A stretch of 64,000 bases of DNA from Notolepis coatsorum (lineage: Eukaryota; Chordata; Actinopteri; Aulopiformes; Paralepididae): NCBI GenBank assembly GCA_963971535.1, contig OZ020594.1, positions 119,456,983-119,520,982 on the forward strand, given 5' to 3'. The notes beneath the pieces are model-generated. The model searched no databases and was not told the origin of the DNA. It saw only the letters and a program-made list of their open reading frames with translations. Position numbers and translations under genes: made by a program. Positions 22,897 to 34,024 of this stretch are shown piece after piece (within the stretch, counting starts at the first letter, position 1; each line of letters starts with the position of its first letter).

Positions 22897-23052
22897 TTAA
22901 CACGTTGCATGCCACGCCCGAGAATATTCGTTTTATTATAAAAAAATTTGTATTAGCGATCTGAAATCATATTGCATCAAGCGAGTCTACCGTTGGACAT
23001 TCAGCTGCCTCAGACGCTCAGATGTGAAAAAAGCGCCCCCTATAAGTGTTAA
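22897..23052. mobile_element. piggyBac-like MITE, about 156 bp
   Basis: TTAACACGTTGCATGCC at the left and, inverted, TTAACACTTATAGGGG at the right, with TTAA at 22897-22900 and 23049-23052. The right TIR of the host element, cut at CCACTTAA, resumes after 23052 (AAGAGTCCAAAAATCC), confirming the boundaries. Confidence 0.85.
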
Positions 23053-23081
23053 GAGTCCAAAAATCCAAACTATCCCTTTAA

Positions 23082-23601
23082 CTCACAAGTCAGACAAGTG
23101 TTTGGCCATGCCAAGTTTCCCCACATGCTGGGGTACAAGATGGGCCAAACAGGGTATTATGCTGCTTGGAGTTTAATCAAATCACATGCTCTCCTGGTGT
23201 CAGATTTTAGCATTGGGGAAATCTCCCCCAATCCCGTTACCCTGTTTTAGCCTGGCATGGCCCGATACCCGTAATACATCCCTGGAAGACAATCGTTCAC
23301 TAGGACAAACTTTTCATTTGTTCATAACATATTCATTAGCATATATTATTATGCTCAACCAATGTATTGAAGAGTATTTTGTTTGGATTGTAATAAGGGG
23401 GGGGGGGGGGGGGGGTGTGCACAGATATCTTGTTTGCCAGCTAACCACTTATTTGAAATCAACCAGATATTCATAACTGTTCATTTGGAAATTATTTTGA
23501 TACCGATATCAAATAGATATCACATTGTAACTTGTATTGGAAAACTCAATACCATAATAATGTCAAAACTAGCAAATAGTCTACCCAAAAAGAGTAGATT
23601 C
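23082..23601. other. No gene recognised
   Basis: Contains a G run (23397-23415). The open frames crossing it have no domain. A small inverted pair (CATGCCAAG / CCTGGCATG) is present near 23110 and 23250. Confidence 0.35.
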
Positions 23602-23604
23602 CTG

Positions 23605-25407
23605 GGCCCTCATGCATCAACGTGTTCTACGCACAGATCTGTGCGTAACCCGTGCGTACGATCATTTCTAAGCAAAGAGTGGGATTCATCAATTTGAACT
23701 TGAACTTGACTTCGTGCGTACATCTACGCACAGGTCAGACCTGGCGTACCTAGCGCCCAGTGGTAGAATATATTATTACAACAAGGAAATGAGCTTCTGT
23801 GCATAATAACACTGGATGTTCTGTATGAACCGTAGTTCATTATAGTTCATTGTAAGATAGCAACAGTAGTGTAATTATGGTCAAAACCCTATAAATAGCA
23901 TTTGGAATAATAGATCTTTCTCTCAGAATGAATGCAGCATGGTTTATATAGCGTTATCGGAATATACAGGGTGTAGGCTACTGACTGACTGCGCTCCGCG
24001 TAGCTTGATTGATTGATTGATTGAAAAGTTTATTAACAGATTGCAGAATGGGTACAGTACAGTACAGCTCAGTACATACAATTGTTAATTGGGGATGCAG
24101 ATCAACTTTCGTCCTGTTTACATCAGGGTCCCCCATTTTCAATTCATCATAAATCATAAAGCTCAACTCGTTATTATTTTGCGCACAGACCGCCGAAACA
24201 CGGGAACGTTTTGATTATATTTAAAAGGCTTTACGTTAAACGAAACAAGTGGAATTTCGAAGCTGTAAGCAGAATAAGTCATATGAATATAGTGTTCTTC
24301 CCCCTTTTTACTGTACAAGAAAGAATAGAAAACGCAGTGCAATGACACCATGCAGATAGTGGACAGACTATATGATGGGATTCAAGTTCGCGTTTTTGTT
24401 GCTCATAGGCATGCTGTCAGAGTATGATATCTTAATCAAACATTCTAGAACATTTGTCGTCACAGATCATGTCCTAATGGAACATAGGCTATGGCATGGA
24501 TCGTGATATTGTGTGGACTGTTATTATTACTGTACGGCGGTACCACCCATTGTGACAGCAGCCTTGAGTCCCGCACACAAACATGATGGAATTCAAGTTC
24601 ATGTATTGAAAGGCAGGATACATCATACATGCAGTGAGATTCATTGTTCTTGTATATGCTCTCGTATTATATTGTTTATATAGGCTACCCAATACTGACA
24701 TCAAAATAGATTGTAGTATGCCTCTAGAAATCATATGCAGCAGGTAGAAAATTGACGGGAGATCCATCGCGATTTGGAATAGAATTGAGGAGAACTTTAA
24801 TCCGTGGGTATAATCAAACAACACAGGAAAAGGCAGTCATATTCCAGCGCGGTCTTTATTAGCCGACAACAAAATAGATGCCTCTAAAAATCATATAGCC
24901 AATCGAACACAACTAATAAAGGCATTCATATTACAGCACGGTTATAATGACACACAACCAACGCCAAACAGTGGTCAACGAACGGTCTTTATTAGTATTT
25001 TGAGCTGTCCAGGCAGAATTGCAGCAATGGTCTTAGGGAGCCGTTGATATCTGACATCACCGTTTACAAGTCCGCCTTTTATTTATCCCATAAATCATAA
25101 TACGCGATAGTGTCTTCTTGGTTCGACAGCAGTGAATTCTCCGTGGAGTTTCTCGGAGTCCCGCTCGGGTCGGTCCATTATTTCACATCCCATGGGGGGT
25201 GTTTCCTCATTTTCATGACCATATATGGATAATCATGCACGAGCATTGGCGGTAGAACAAAGTGGTATTCATCAACACGGCAGGGCATAGAGCCTGCGTA
25301 CGCACGTGTGATGAATGCCGACTTCCCTGTGCGTACGCTAGTTCTACATTCCGTGCTTACGTGTGGAAGTAGGTCAAGTTCTACGTCCACGTTGATGCAT
25401 GAGGGCC
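23605..25407. mobile_element. TIR transposon copy A, about 1.8 kb
   Basis: Ends GGCCCTCATGCATCAACGTG and the inverted copy at 25388-25407. CTG at 23602-23604 and 25408-25410 is the candidate duplication. Subterminal GTGCGTACG-type words occur at both ends. No intact transposase. A LINE tail interrupts it near 24.0-24.2 kb. A second, inverted copy lies at 28.6-30.7 kb. Confidence 0.75.
24003..24160 (-). mobile_element. LINE 3'-UTR fragment
   Basis: GATTGATTGATTGATTGAAAAG followed (first 20 bases diagnostic) by the antisense 3' end with the ACAGTACAGCTC variant seen in the two long copies. 5' truncated at about 24160. Confidence 0.85.
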
Positions 25408-25426
25408 CTGAACTCCTACAGTCTAA

Positions 25427-25580
25427 GGTCGCTTTCACACCTGAGCTCTTTGGTCCGCCTTAATCGAACCCTAGTTTGTTTCATCGGATAGTCCGGTTGG
25501 TTTTGGGTGGTGTGAAAGCTCATTCGAACTCTGGTGTGGACCAAACAAGTGAACTCAGATGTAGCTATGTAGCCAAAATG
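25427..25580. mobile_element. Possible single end of a TIR element
   Basis: CTAAGGTCGCTTTCACACCT and, nearby, GGTGTGAAAGCTCATTCGAA with TTTGGTCC words resemble terminal and subterminal sequence of a fish DNA transposon. The partner end was not located. Confidence 0.3.
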
Positions 25581-25639
25581 GCCAATATGTGCCAACTTCT
25601 ATCATTGGAGTGAATGCGTCAACTCTGCTTGACTCCAAA

Positions 25640-25880
25640 GTCCTGCATCCACTAGTCAAACCTAAGGAATATATGTGATGTATTTTGTTCATCCACTAGT
25701 CAAACCTAGGTAAGATCTGGTGACATGATATTTTGTTCATCCACTAGTCAAACCCAAGATGGATATGGTGATATATTTTGTTCATCCGCTAGTCAAACCC
25801 AAGATGGATATGGTGATATATTTTGTTCATCCACTAGTCAAACCTAAGTAAGATCTGGTGATATGAGATTGTGTTCATAT
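25640..25880. repeat. 44-48-bp tandem repeat, about 5 copies
   Basis: Units begin CATCCACTAGTCAAACCTAA and end in TATTTTGTT, with 44-48-bp spacing and moderate divergence. Confidence 0.85.
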
Positions 25881-25920
25881 AGCCCAACCCTAAGCATAAC
25901 AACTGAAGCATAATACCACC

Positions 25921-26059
25921 TCAGAGAGCATATGGTGTTGGCTAGGACCGGATATGTTGTCATCTTTCTTGTCTGCAGCCGGTGAAACAGCTCTGACACG
26001 TTTGTTGGGGCCGTCAATGAGGTCATTCTTTCCCTGGGACATCTTCACTGGACACGGCT
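25921..26059 (-). CDS. Possible coding exon of an unidentified gene
   Basis: On the minus strand TTTTGTCTTTACAG (AG at 26061-26060) precedes a frame with ATG at 26042 reading MSQGKNDLIDGPNKRVRAVS and continuing PAADKKDDNISGPSQHHMLSE. A GAG|GTGGTA donor near 25921 is weak; without it the frame ends at about 25889. The Lys/Asp-rich, NLS-like composition suggests a disordered N-terminal region. With a phase-0 exit it could join the exon at 21362, which enters in phase 0. No family recognised. Confidence 0.35.
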
Positions 26060-26251
26060 CTGTAAAGACAAAATCATAATTTAAACGAGATGAAACATTT
26101 CAGTTAGGTTAGGCTGTATGGTTATAGCAATTGTACACTAGAAATGTAGTAATGTCATATTACTTTTGCAAAAATATGTAATTTCTAGTGCCGTCAATAG
26201 ATAAAAAAAAATAACTAATTAATCTCACAATTTTCTGTAATTAATCTAGAT

Positions 26252-26395
26252 CAGGGGTTCCCAAACTTTTTCAGCTCGAGACCCAAAAGAGACATTTGGT
26301 GTTTCCCCAGGACCCAAACTTACAAAAATACATCATGAATTGCCATAACATACATTTATAAACTACTGATGAAGAACACAACAAACCATGAATAC
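26252..26395. mobile_element. hAT left-end fragment
   Basis: CAGGGGTTCCCAAACTTTTT is a common hAT terminal sequence. The right end is not seen; the fragment is broken by the hAT at 26396. A near-identical fragment, lacking the first bases, is at 30674-30900. Confidence 0.7.
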
Positions 26396-26743
26396 TAGGG
26401 ATGTCCGATATTATCGGCCGATATCGGCATTAAAATGTGATATCGGAAAACATCGGTATCGGTTTTCAAACAAAAAAAGAAATATATATTTATGTAATTT
26501 GACATTTCTATAACCTTTATTTACCCAGGCAAGCAAGTAAGAACAAATTCTGATTGTATTTATTGTCAAAAGTATGCATAGTGTTGTGTTAATTCCACAA
26601 CAAGAGATATGTAATGTTAATTACCTGAAATTATTCCATTTTGGGGGGGGGGGGGAACCCTGCATATATCGGTATCGGAAATTAAGAGTTGGACAATATC
26701 GGTATATCGGCATCTGTAAAAAAGCCAATATCGAGCATCCCTA
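26396..26743. mobile_element. hAT MITE, 348 bp
   Basis: Ends TAGGGATGTCCGATATTATC and ATATCGAGCATCCCTA, with the perfect 8-bp duplication ATGAATAC at 26388-26395 and 26744-26751. ATCGGTATCGG-type subterminal repeats; no ORF. Confidence 0.93.
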
Positions 26744-26751
26744 ATGAATAC

Positions 26752-28354
26752 CAAACCCACCCTCACCAGATCCGGACCCATCACACTCACCATCAATGAC
26801 TCCATCACCCCTTCCTCCCTAGTCCGAAACCTTGGTGTCCTCCTTGACCCCACCCTCTCATTTGACCCCCACGTCCGCTCCATTGTTTAAAACATCATAC
26901 TTTCACCTCCGCAACATTGCTAAAATCCGTCACTGCCTCTCCCCCCCTGCTGCCGAATCCCTCATACACGCCTTCATCTCCTCCCGCCTGGACTATTGCA
27001 GCTCCCTCCTCACTGGCATCACCTCCCGCTCCCTCAATAAACTGCAGATCGGGGGTCAAGGACTACAGCCCCCTCAGCATCGACGGGGCACCGGTTGAGA
27101 GAGTCAACAGCTTCAAGTACCTCGGAGCCTACATATCCGAGGACTTGACATGGACCACACACATTAACAGTGTGGTGAAGAAGGCACGACAACGCCTCTA
27201 CTTCCTCAGGCGCCTAAGGAAGTTCCAAGTCAGCCAGAAGATCCTTAAGAACTTCTACTCATGTACAATAGAGAGCATCTTGACCGGCAACATCACCTCC
27301 TGGTTTGGGAATAGCACTGCAAAAGACCGAAGCAGACTACAAAGAGTGACACGTTCAGCCGAACGCACAATTGGAGGGGGGCTCCCCACCCTCCAGAACA
27401 TTTACTACAAGCGTTGCAAGGGCAAGGCTAAGAGAATCATTAAAGACTCCAGTCACCCGAACAACTGCCTCTTCGAACTGCTGCGGTCAGGCAAGCGATA
27501 CAGGAATTGTACCTCATCCCATTTCTGCTTTGCACTAGATAGTACTGTACATTAGTACACTGCATAGTATTGTGTATTGTATATTATATGGTAACTCAGA
27601 ACATTGTACATATGTCTATACCGAACACTGTGACCTCATTTTCTTCTTCTAAATTCATGCTATATTATGTTATTATGTTATTTGATACTATCTTGTCTAG
27701 CACAGTCTCTGGAGCGTAACAGTAAGAAGCATTTTGTATGAAAGTATTCTGTACTTCTGTATGACAACTATTAAAGAACTTGAGATGGTCCAAAACTCAG
27801 CCGCCCACCTCCTCACTAACACCCGGTCCCGTGAACACATACTCCTGTCCTCCACTCTCTCCACTGGCTCCCGATCAAACATTGCATAAACTTCAAAACA
27901 CTACTCCTCACCTTCAAAGCCCTCCATAGCCTGACTGATCTCCTTCTTCCCTACTGCCCCACCCGTTCCCTCCGGTCCTCCTCCACTGCCTCCCTCACTG
28001 TCCCGACATCCAAACTCAAAAACGTTGGTCATCGGGCCTTCTCTTGCACTGCACCCCGGATCTGGAACTCCCTCCCTCAGTCCATCAGAGACTCCCCTAC
28101 ACTCTCCACCTTCAAAGCTCGCCTCAAAACCCACCTGTTCTCCCTTGTCATCCCCCCCCCCCCTCCAACCCCATTGATGTCTGTTCCTGTCGCTCTGTCT
28201 TTTTGTGTTATCTCATGCTGTTTTCCCCCTGTTTCCCCCATGGTCTCATGTTCCTTTTTTGTTTCTTTGTTTTTACTATAACTACTGTCAGCGACTTCGG
28301 GTCATTGAGAAGCGCTATATAAATAAAATGAATTATTATTATTATTATTATTAC
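26752..28354 (+). mobile_element. Second LINE family, RT C-terminus, split by another LINE
   Basis: Plus-strand frames read LGVLLDPTLSFDPHVRSIV, then SYFHLRNIAKIRHCLS and FISSRLDYCSSLLTGITSRS, a pattern typical of fish CR1/Rex1-like LINEs just after the RT domain. The block is cut after CTCAATAAACTGCAG (about 27048) and resumes at 27784 (ATGGTCCAAAACTCAGCC). It ends in GAAGCGCTATATAAATAAAA and a (TTA)n tail at 28336-28354. Frames are broken, so it is a dead copy. Confidence 0.8.
27049..27783 (+). mobile_element. L2-type LINE 3' fragment, nested
   Basis: The frame at about 27060-27540 reads VERVNSFKYLGAYISEDLTW, then RQRLYFLRRLRKFQVSQKIL, YSCTIESILTGNITSWFGNS and SHPNNCLFELLRSGKRYRNC. This is the post-RT region of fish L2/Maui-type LINEs. 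The 3' UTR runs to TATTAAAGAACTTG. It interrupts the previous LINE; AGAT is shared at both junctions. The frame is open but lacks the RT itself. Confidence 0.8.
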
Positions 28355-28357
28355 AGG

Positions 28358-28503
28358 CTTTCCGGTTTCGACAAAACAATTATAGAAACGTGTGAAGTGC
28401 ACAATATTTCCTCGTTTAAGCCACTGCAACGGCTTTGCATGAAGAATTTACTACATGACCGGGACGTTCTAGCTTGTTTGCCGACAGGATTCGAGAAAAG
28501 TTT
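28358..28503 (+). pseudogene. RecQ-like helicase fragment
   Basis: Right after the LINE tail a plus frame reads ISSFKPLQRLCMKNLLHDRD then VLACLPTGFEKSL. The arrangement (Lys-Pro-Leu-Gln, then a DVLACLPTGxGKSL Walker A) is that of RecQ-type helicase motifs 0 and I. The second Walker glycine is Glu here, so ATP binding is unlikely. Homology stops at about 28503. It is probably an old captured or retrocopied fragment. Confidence 0.5.
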
Positions 28504-29069
28504 GGTCCGTTCGGAGGCAGCTTCCAGGGGAAGTACATACACCAGAAATTCTACCCCATAGAAAATGTTCTATTTCCACACATAAGCACAGAATTTAGTA
28601 TCAGTGCACGCACAAAAAAAACTGGATTTATCACACGTGCGTACACAGGTTCTACGCACACCTGTCTTGATAAATATGACTTTGATCCTACGTTTTAGCT
28701 CGTGCACTGTTTTAAGTATTTGCATACCAGAACCGCCCCGATTAACCATATACGGTAATGGAATACCCCCATGAAATGTGGAAAAATGGACTAAGCCGAG
28801 GGAAGCGTGTTATGAGACAGGCTGACAGACGTGTACACGTACGGTGATGTCGGATATGATATCTATTAACCATTGCTGCCTGGGCAGCGCAAACACTAAT
28901 AAAGACCGTGCTGGAATATGACTGCCTTTTCCTGTGTTGTTTGATTAATACCCAGGGATTAAAGTTCTCCTCAATTTTATTCCAAATCGCGATGGATTTT
29001 CCATCAATTTTCTACCTGCTGCATATGATTTCTAGAGGCATACTACAATCTATTTTGATGTCAGTATTG

Positions 29070-30315
29070 CAGGGCTGTACGTTAACTTTTTTTGCACATA
29101 GCACTGGTGCTACAGAGGTTGATAGTTTTGTAGCACAGGCCAAAATCTTGTAGCACAAGTATAAAACGTGTTATATTTGTAACAGTCACAAATGTGCCTA
29201 TTGTATTTGTGTTATTTAGTTGCAGTGCCATGTTTGGCTGTCATTTAGTATATCGCCATGTGTTATTATTACTATGATACTCTCATATGCTATTTTCATC
29301 ATAAACAACATAAGGAATATTAGCATAATTTTGAGTGGACTGAAGGAATGAGTCAGCGTTAATAGTTTTAAATGCAAATAATTTATTGAAACATAGAAGT
29401 GGGGTCGGTTGGGACACACACACACACAATGGGGGACCCTGATGTAAACAAGACAAACGTCTTTCTCTGGTCTGCATCCCCTTAACAATTGTGTGTATTA
29501 AGCCGTACTGTATTGTACCCATTCTGCAATCTGTTAAATAAAGTTCTCATTCATTCACACACACTGTTTCAACTCACCACCCCCGCATCATATTGTAGTC
29601 TAGTCTGTCTTCAAACTTCCACTCCTCTCGAAACTTGTTTATTTGAATATCAACATTATCTGTCCATCCTCAGTTTACTATAATATACTCCTGTCCTGAG
29701 TCCTGACTAGTGACTTCATCGTCTTTCCAAACGCACGCACGCACACACACAGGGAAGGGGAGAGAGTGCCCCCCCCCCCCATTTCCCTTTCCCCAGTCCA
29801 CACTGTCTGCTGGCTCTGCCTCTGATCAGGATTAGCTTGTTAGCTTGCTAACGTTGTAGTGATTGTAATGGTACATAAACGTTAATTTCGGGCGATGTGC
29901 GCATAAAGGAATGGCGACGGTGCAAAGCATGTAGATGCATTTGACCCGTTGCGAGAAAAAAAAACACCACAGACTTATTTCGGGACGTGTAGGCGCACTG
30001 CTGTGTTAAAGCAGCAGTGCGCACCAACCGACCAACGCGCTGCTCTTTTTGCAGAAGCGCGGATATGACTCGTCAAGTTGTCACAAGAGTTTTTTCAAAA
30101 TAAGAGTATTATATGCACCTGAACGTTGCTAGCTTTCGGAGCCTAGCTGGAGCTGCGCGTGGGCAGAAATGAGACCCGCTACAGGATTTTCAAAATAAGA
30201 GTATCTATATGAACCGAATCCCTATCGCACCAGTGCTATTGAAGTAAATCCATCCATCGCACAGACCGCTGTTGCTGTAGCACGTGCGATATATATGTCG
30301 CACTGTACACCCCTG
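29070..30315. mobile_element. hAT non-autonomous element, 1246 bp
   Basis: Ends CAGGGCTGTACGTTAAC and GCACTGTACACCCCTG, with the perfect 8-bp duplication CAGTATTG at 29062-29069 and 30316-30323. AAATAAGAGTAT-type repeats near 30100 and 30190. It carries a LINE tail at 29429-29557. Confidence 0.93.
29429..29557 (+). mobile_element. LINE 3'-UTR fragment
   Basis: AATGGGGGACCCTGATGTAA through ATTCTGCAATCTGTTAAATA to CATTCATTC, the sense 3' end of the main LINE family. Inserted in the hAT. Confidence 0.85.
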
Positions 30316-30673
30316 CAGTATTGGGTAGCCTATATAAACAATAATACGAGAGCATATACAAGAACAATGAATCTCACTGCATGTATGATGTAGCCTGCCT
30401 TTCAATACATGAACTTGAATTCCATCATGTTTGTGTGCGGGACTCACAAGGCTGTTGTCACAATGGGTGGTACCGGTACAGTAATAACAGTCTACACAAT
30501 ATTACGATGGACCATGCCATAGCCTATGTTCTATTATGACATGATCTGTGACGACAAATGGTCTAGAATGTTTGATTAAGATATCATACTCTGACAGCAT
30601 GCCTATGATCAACAAAAACGCGAACTTGAATCCCATCATCATATTTACATAGTCTGTCCACTATCTGGTGACA

Positions 30674-30900
30674 CTTCCCAAACTTTTTCAGCTCGAGACC
30701 CAAAAAGAGAAATTTGGTGTTTCCCCAGGACCCAAACTTACAAAAATACATCATGAATTGCCATAACATACATTTATAAACTACTGATAAAAAACACAAC
30801 AAACCATGAATTTCAAATGTATTTATTTAATTATAAAAGTACATCACAGCAATAATCAGAGCGTAGTGTTAAGTTGCTCACCACCTCATAATATATGTAC
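30674..30900. mobile_element. hAT left-region fragment
   Basis: CTTCCCAAACTTTTTCAGCT onward is nearly the same as 26260-26390, with the terminal CAGGGGT lost at the junction with copy B. Confidence 0.65.
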
Positions 30901-30901
30901 T

Positions 30902-31110
30902 AGGGCTGACCTTCGAAGCTTTTTTTGGCAATCGAAGCTTCAGGGCCAAGCTTCGATTTTAATTCGAAGCTTCGAAAAAATAAAAAGATATTTTTTTTAT
31001 TTTTTTATATATATATTTATTTTTTTATCTTTTGTTGTGGTACAGCACTTTGGTAAACTTTGTTGTTTTTAAATGTGCTCTATAAATAAAGTGGATTGGA
31101 TTAATGAATT
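30902..31110. mobile_element. hAT end plus a retroposon tail
   Basis: TAGGGCTGACCTTCGAAGC with repeated CGAAGCTTCGA looks like a hAT left end. It breaks into TGTGCTCTATAAATAAAGTG and GATTGGATT, a typical fish non-LTR tail. The matching hAT right end was not found. Confidence 0.5.
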
Positions 31111-31331
31111 AAGTAGCCCCTTTCGTGACTGTGACGCAGCCAACAAGGTTTCACTCGGCTGTGTGATTTAATTCAAGGTGGATCGTTTGAACAACTTCAG
31201 ATTTCATGGGAACTACCAATCCCCCAAATCAAGAATGTTTAAGATGAATGAAGTAAGATTTTGATTATTTGAAATATGGCCTGTGTAGACTAAACTATGC
31301 ACAGAATGATGTCAGTCTACAAGGTCCGGAT

Positions 31332-32265
31332 TAGGCTTGGGCGGTATAATTTTTTTGATACAGTCATACCTTGATGACCTAATACCCAGGTATACGGTAT
31401 ATGACGGTATGACTTTCATTTTCATCAGCGGGGGGGGGGGGGCGCGGCGCAGCTAACAATATACTCGTTATTATCACCATACATAACGCTTGCTTATATT
31501 GAAACACGTTGAGATTAGGGCCGTTCTTTCAACCTGAAAGTGCACTTTCTTCAACCTCGAGGTAAACAAATCACAGAAGGTAGCCACTGCCGCCTGCCGG
31601 CACCATCCAGGTATCGACGTGAGCTAATGGTAGCTAGTTAGCCCGGCCGGCAGCCCGGCACCATCGTATCAACGTGAGCCAGTTGCATTAGGATTAAAAA
31701 ATGTCAACACTCACTCACCCCATTTTATATTACATTCCCAAAGAAGTGCCTCCGTCTCTCGTAGTCTCGTTGTGCTGGATGAAGTCACTGGCGACTCGTG
31801 GAGGCGAGGGTTTTGCTTAAATCCGAACAGACTCCAGTCCTTTAATTGTCCAAATGCGACAGTGTGTGCAAGTTTAGCTCTTGTTTGACAAAACGTTAGC
31901 CATCTGTGGTCAGGGAGCTCATCGTGGGCTGGAGTGACGGTAGTTAACTTCGACGCTTCATCGTTCAATGGTAACGTATTATTATTATTGCTTAAGCTTT
32001 AGCAGTCTGCTCAGAGATAGAGGAAATGCATACAGGTTAGTGTGACGCACCTCTGTGTTCTCCTCACGTGACTAACAATAGCCAATCAATCATTAGGAAA
32101 CTGCCCTCTGCTGGCCGTGCTGTGTGTGTGCAGTCCCTGTCAAAACTCTGTTTCAGTGTAAATATAAACTGAAACAACTGTGATTTTGACGGTATTGATT
32201 TTCAATACCGTCGGTATCTCTAAATACCCCGGTATACCGTAATACCATCATACCGCCCAAGCCTA
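31332..32265. mobile_element. hAT non-autonomous element, 934 bp
   Basis: Ends TAGGCTTGGGCGGTATAAT and ATACCGCCCAAGCCTA, with the perfect 8-bp duplication GTCCGGAT at 31324-31331 and 32266-32273. GGTATAC/GTATACC subterminal words; a G run near 31430. Confidence 0.94.
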
Positions 32266-32273
32266 GTCCGGAT

Positions 32274-32680
32274 TCTACATGGTCCGGCAATGTAGACCTT
32301 GTAGACTCCACTACAGACCAATTATCAGTGAATGTTCATGCATTTTTAAGAAGGGCTACTTCCACAAAAAAACAAAGAACTCACCAAAACATCTCAGTAG
32401 CACCTTATCTAAATGTTCCATTTCATATCTGGAGATTCATATTTATTTATGTATTGCATGCATTTCTACATTTTATTTCCTATTTTGTTTATTCATCCCA
32501 GTATCTTTCTTTCTTATTTTCTTATGGCCATCTTGGTCTATATGTCATTTGTTAAGTAATTGGTAAAGTATATTATTATATACTTATTGTTATGTGTCTT
32601 GTAAGCCCATATGGGCTGGGCATACATCTGTATGTAAGACACGAAAATAAAAAATATCAAATCAAATCAAACCTGAGGAG
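32274..32680 (+). mobile_element. Probable 3' end of a non-LTR retroposon
   Basis: Ends in GACACGAAAATAAAAAATAT and an (ATCAA)n tail, preceded by a small hairpin (CCCATATGGGCTGGG). No coding frame retained. Family unknown. Confidence 0.45.
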
Positions 32681-32689
32681 ATTACCAAC

Positions 32690-33059
32690 TGTTGGTTCTT
32701 TTCTCTCGGCTCATCCGTCACCCCGTGCAAATTGAATTCAGCTGTTTCCCCCCTCCTGTATCTTTAGAGAAGACTCCAATGAGTCTGTCTTCTGAGCCTC
32801 AAGTTTTCCATTTCAATCCATCAAGTCGCCCTACGGTCACTACATGTAGTCACTGTGTGTTGTTGTAGCCACCGGGTAAATCGCGATTTTTTTTATTTGT
32901 TTGTCATGACAAACCAATTACATAATCCAACATATGTGTAAAGGCACAACATATTCCAGTTAACGGTATATATTTTTAATGATTCGTTACGGCGCAATCA
33001 ATACTTCCATGCGTTCGGGACCTCCATGTTTTGGGGGTATTCATCAGAGAAATCGGATC
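32690..33059. other. No gene recognised
   Basis: Mixed sequence with a T run near 32888. No repeat ends or exons supported. Confidence 0.3.
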
Positions 33060-33447
33060 CGGGATTCGGCTCCCATCAGTCGGGCAAGAACTGCAGGTTT
33101 TCAGCCTCTCTCATCTCTCCTGGAGCTTAAGGGGGAGCTTAGTATGCCTGCCTCTGAGGAGCGCGTCGCGGCTCATGCGCATGCGCGCGCTCTGCCAATC
33201 AGAGCAATTCAGAGCAACGCGGAAGCGCAAGTTGGTTGCCTAAAGTGTTCACGTGGCCGGGTGGGGGTATTGTGGGTGTGGCTCTGGCATCAGCGTGTAT
33301 TTCAGCCTGGCCGGACGGCGGCTGGAAGGAACACCTCCTAGTAGCGAGCGAGCGACGATAGCAGCAAACATTTCCCCACGCATGGTTCCGCTGTTACAGG
33401 ACGAGAGAGAGTGTGGCGTGTAGATACTCAAGTGACAAAGTGTCCTG
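33060..33447 (+). promoter_or_regulatory. GC-rich block, possible promoter and first exon
   Basis: CpG-dense sequence (for example GCGCGTCGCGG and GCGCATGCGCGCGC) with a CCAATCAGAG box at about 33196, ending at a good donor, CTG|GTGAGT, at 33447/33448. It contrasts with the AT-rich surroundings. It could be a host promoter or that of a mobile element. Confidence 0.35.
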
Positions 33448-33719
33448 GTGAGTAACTTAATTATAGTATAAATAAAGCGGAGCTTGCTTGCATTATCATG
33501 TGGCTAGGTTGATGTGCACTGTTTAGGTGTTTATACCGTGTATGGCCTTCCCTAGGGAACGACAGACAGTGAACGGTAAAGAGGCGAGGCGTTGTGCTTA
33601 CGCCTGGCGATACAAAGGTATCGCTCACTTCTTTGGTTTATGAGTTGCACACATGCATATTACACACAGACTGTTTAGGATCAATAGTAATACAGACGAC
33701 CTGTCCTGATTTCCCTCAG

Positions 33720-34010
33720 GTTGGGGAAATAGACGTACCGTTGCGGCCCGGGTGTGTGCTGTGTGTGTGCTGCGCCGGGTGTTTCACTCATTCGGTTAAA
33801 GTGTAAGTCTAGCTCTCTCTCGGTCGTTTGTATTACCGTGCAATCCCTTTGTATCATTATGTGACTGTGTGTGAGTGTTTTATAATAGATATGGTGAAGC
33901 TAAGTGGTAACTATAAATGTTTGTCTTGTAGTGTGCAACAGCCAGCATTTGATATAAGAAGGTTTATGAATTTCCTCGATGCACCGATCGCCACTTCCAG
34001 TTTAGCGTGA
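33720..34010 (+). CDS. Candidate small exons downstream of the GC-rich block
   Basis: TTTCCCTCAG before 33720 and GTGTAAGT at about 33802 bracket a block whose frame (VGEIDVPLRPGCVLCV) is open. Further on, ATG at 33891 opens MVKLSGNYKCLSCSVQQPAF to a stop at 34010. The C-x2-C pattern is suggestive of a zinc-binding start but no partner His is seen. No family recognised. Confidence 0.2.
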
Positions 34011-34024
34011 GTGTAACTCGCCCG

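Larger units (their letters stand above)
21519..23081. mobile_element. TIR element with TTAA flanks, twice interrupted
   Basis: TTAAAGGGATCC at the left and ATCCCTTTAA at the right. Subterminal sequence GGTATGAAATACTATAGTAG is repeated inverted near 22865-22893. TTAA at 21519-21522 and 23078-23081 may be the duplication or part of the TIR. It is interrupted by a hAT (21801-22731) and by a piggyBac-like MITE (22897-23052). Confidence 0.75.
28563..30665. mobile_element. TIR transposon copy B (inverted), split by a hAT
   Basis: The segment matches the reverse complement of 24355-25380 over long stretches, for example GGATTTATCACACGTGCGTA and TTTCTACCTGCTGCATATGA against its inverse near 24730. 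The outer TIR at the left is lost. A hAT at 29070-30315 interrupts it and the homology resumes at 30316. It ends near 30665 at CCACTATCTGG. Confidence 0.75.
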
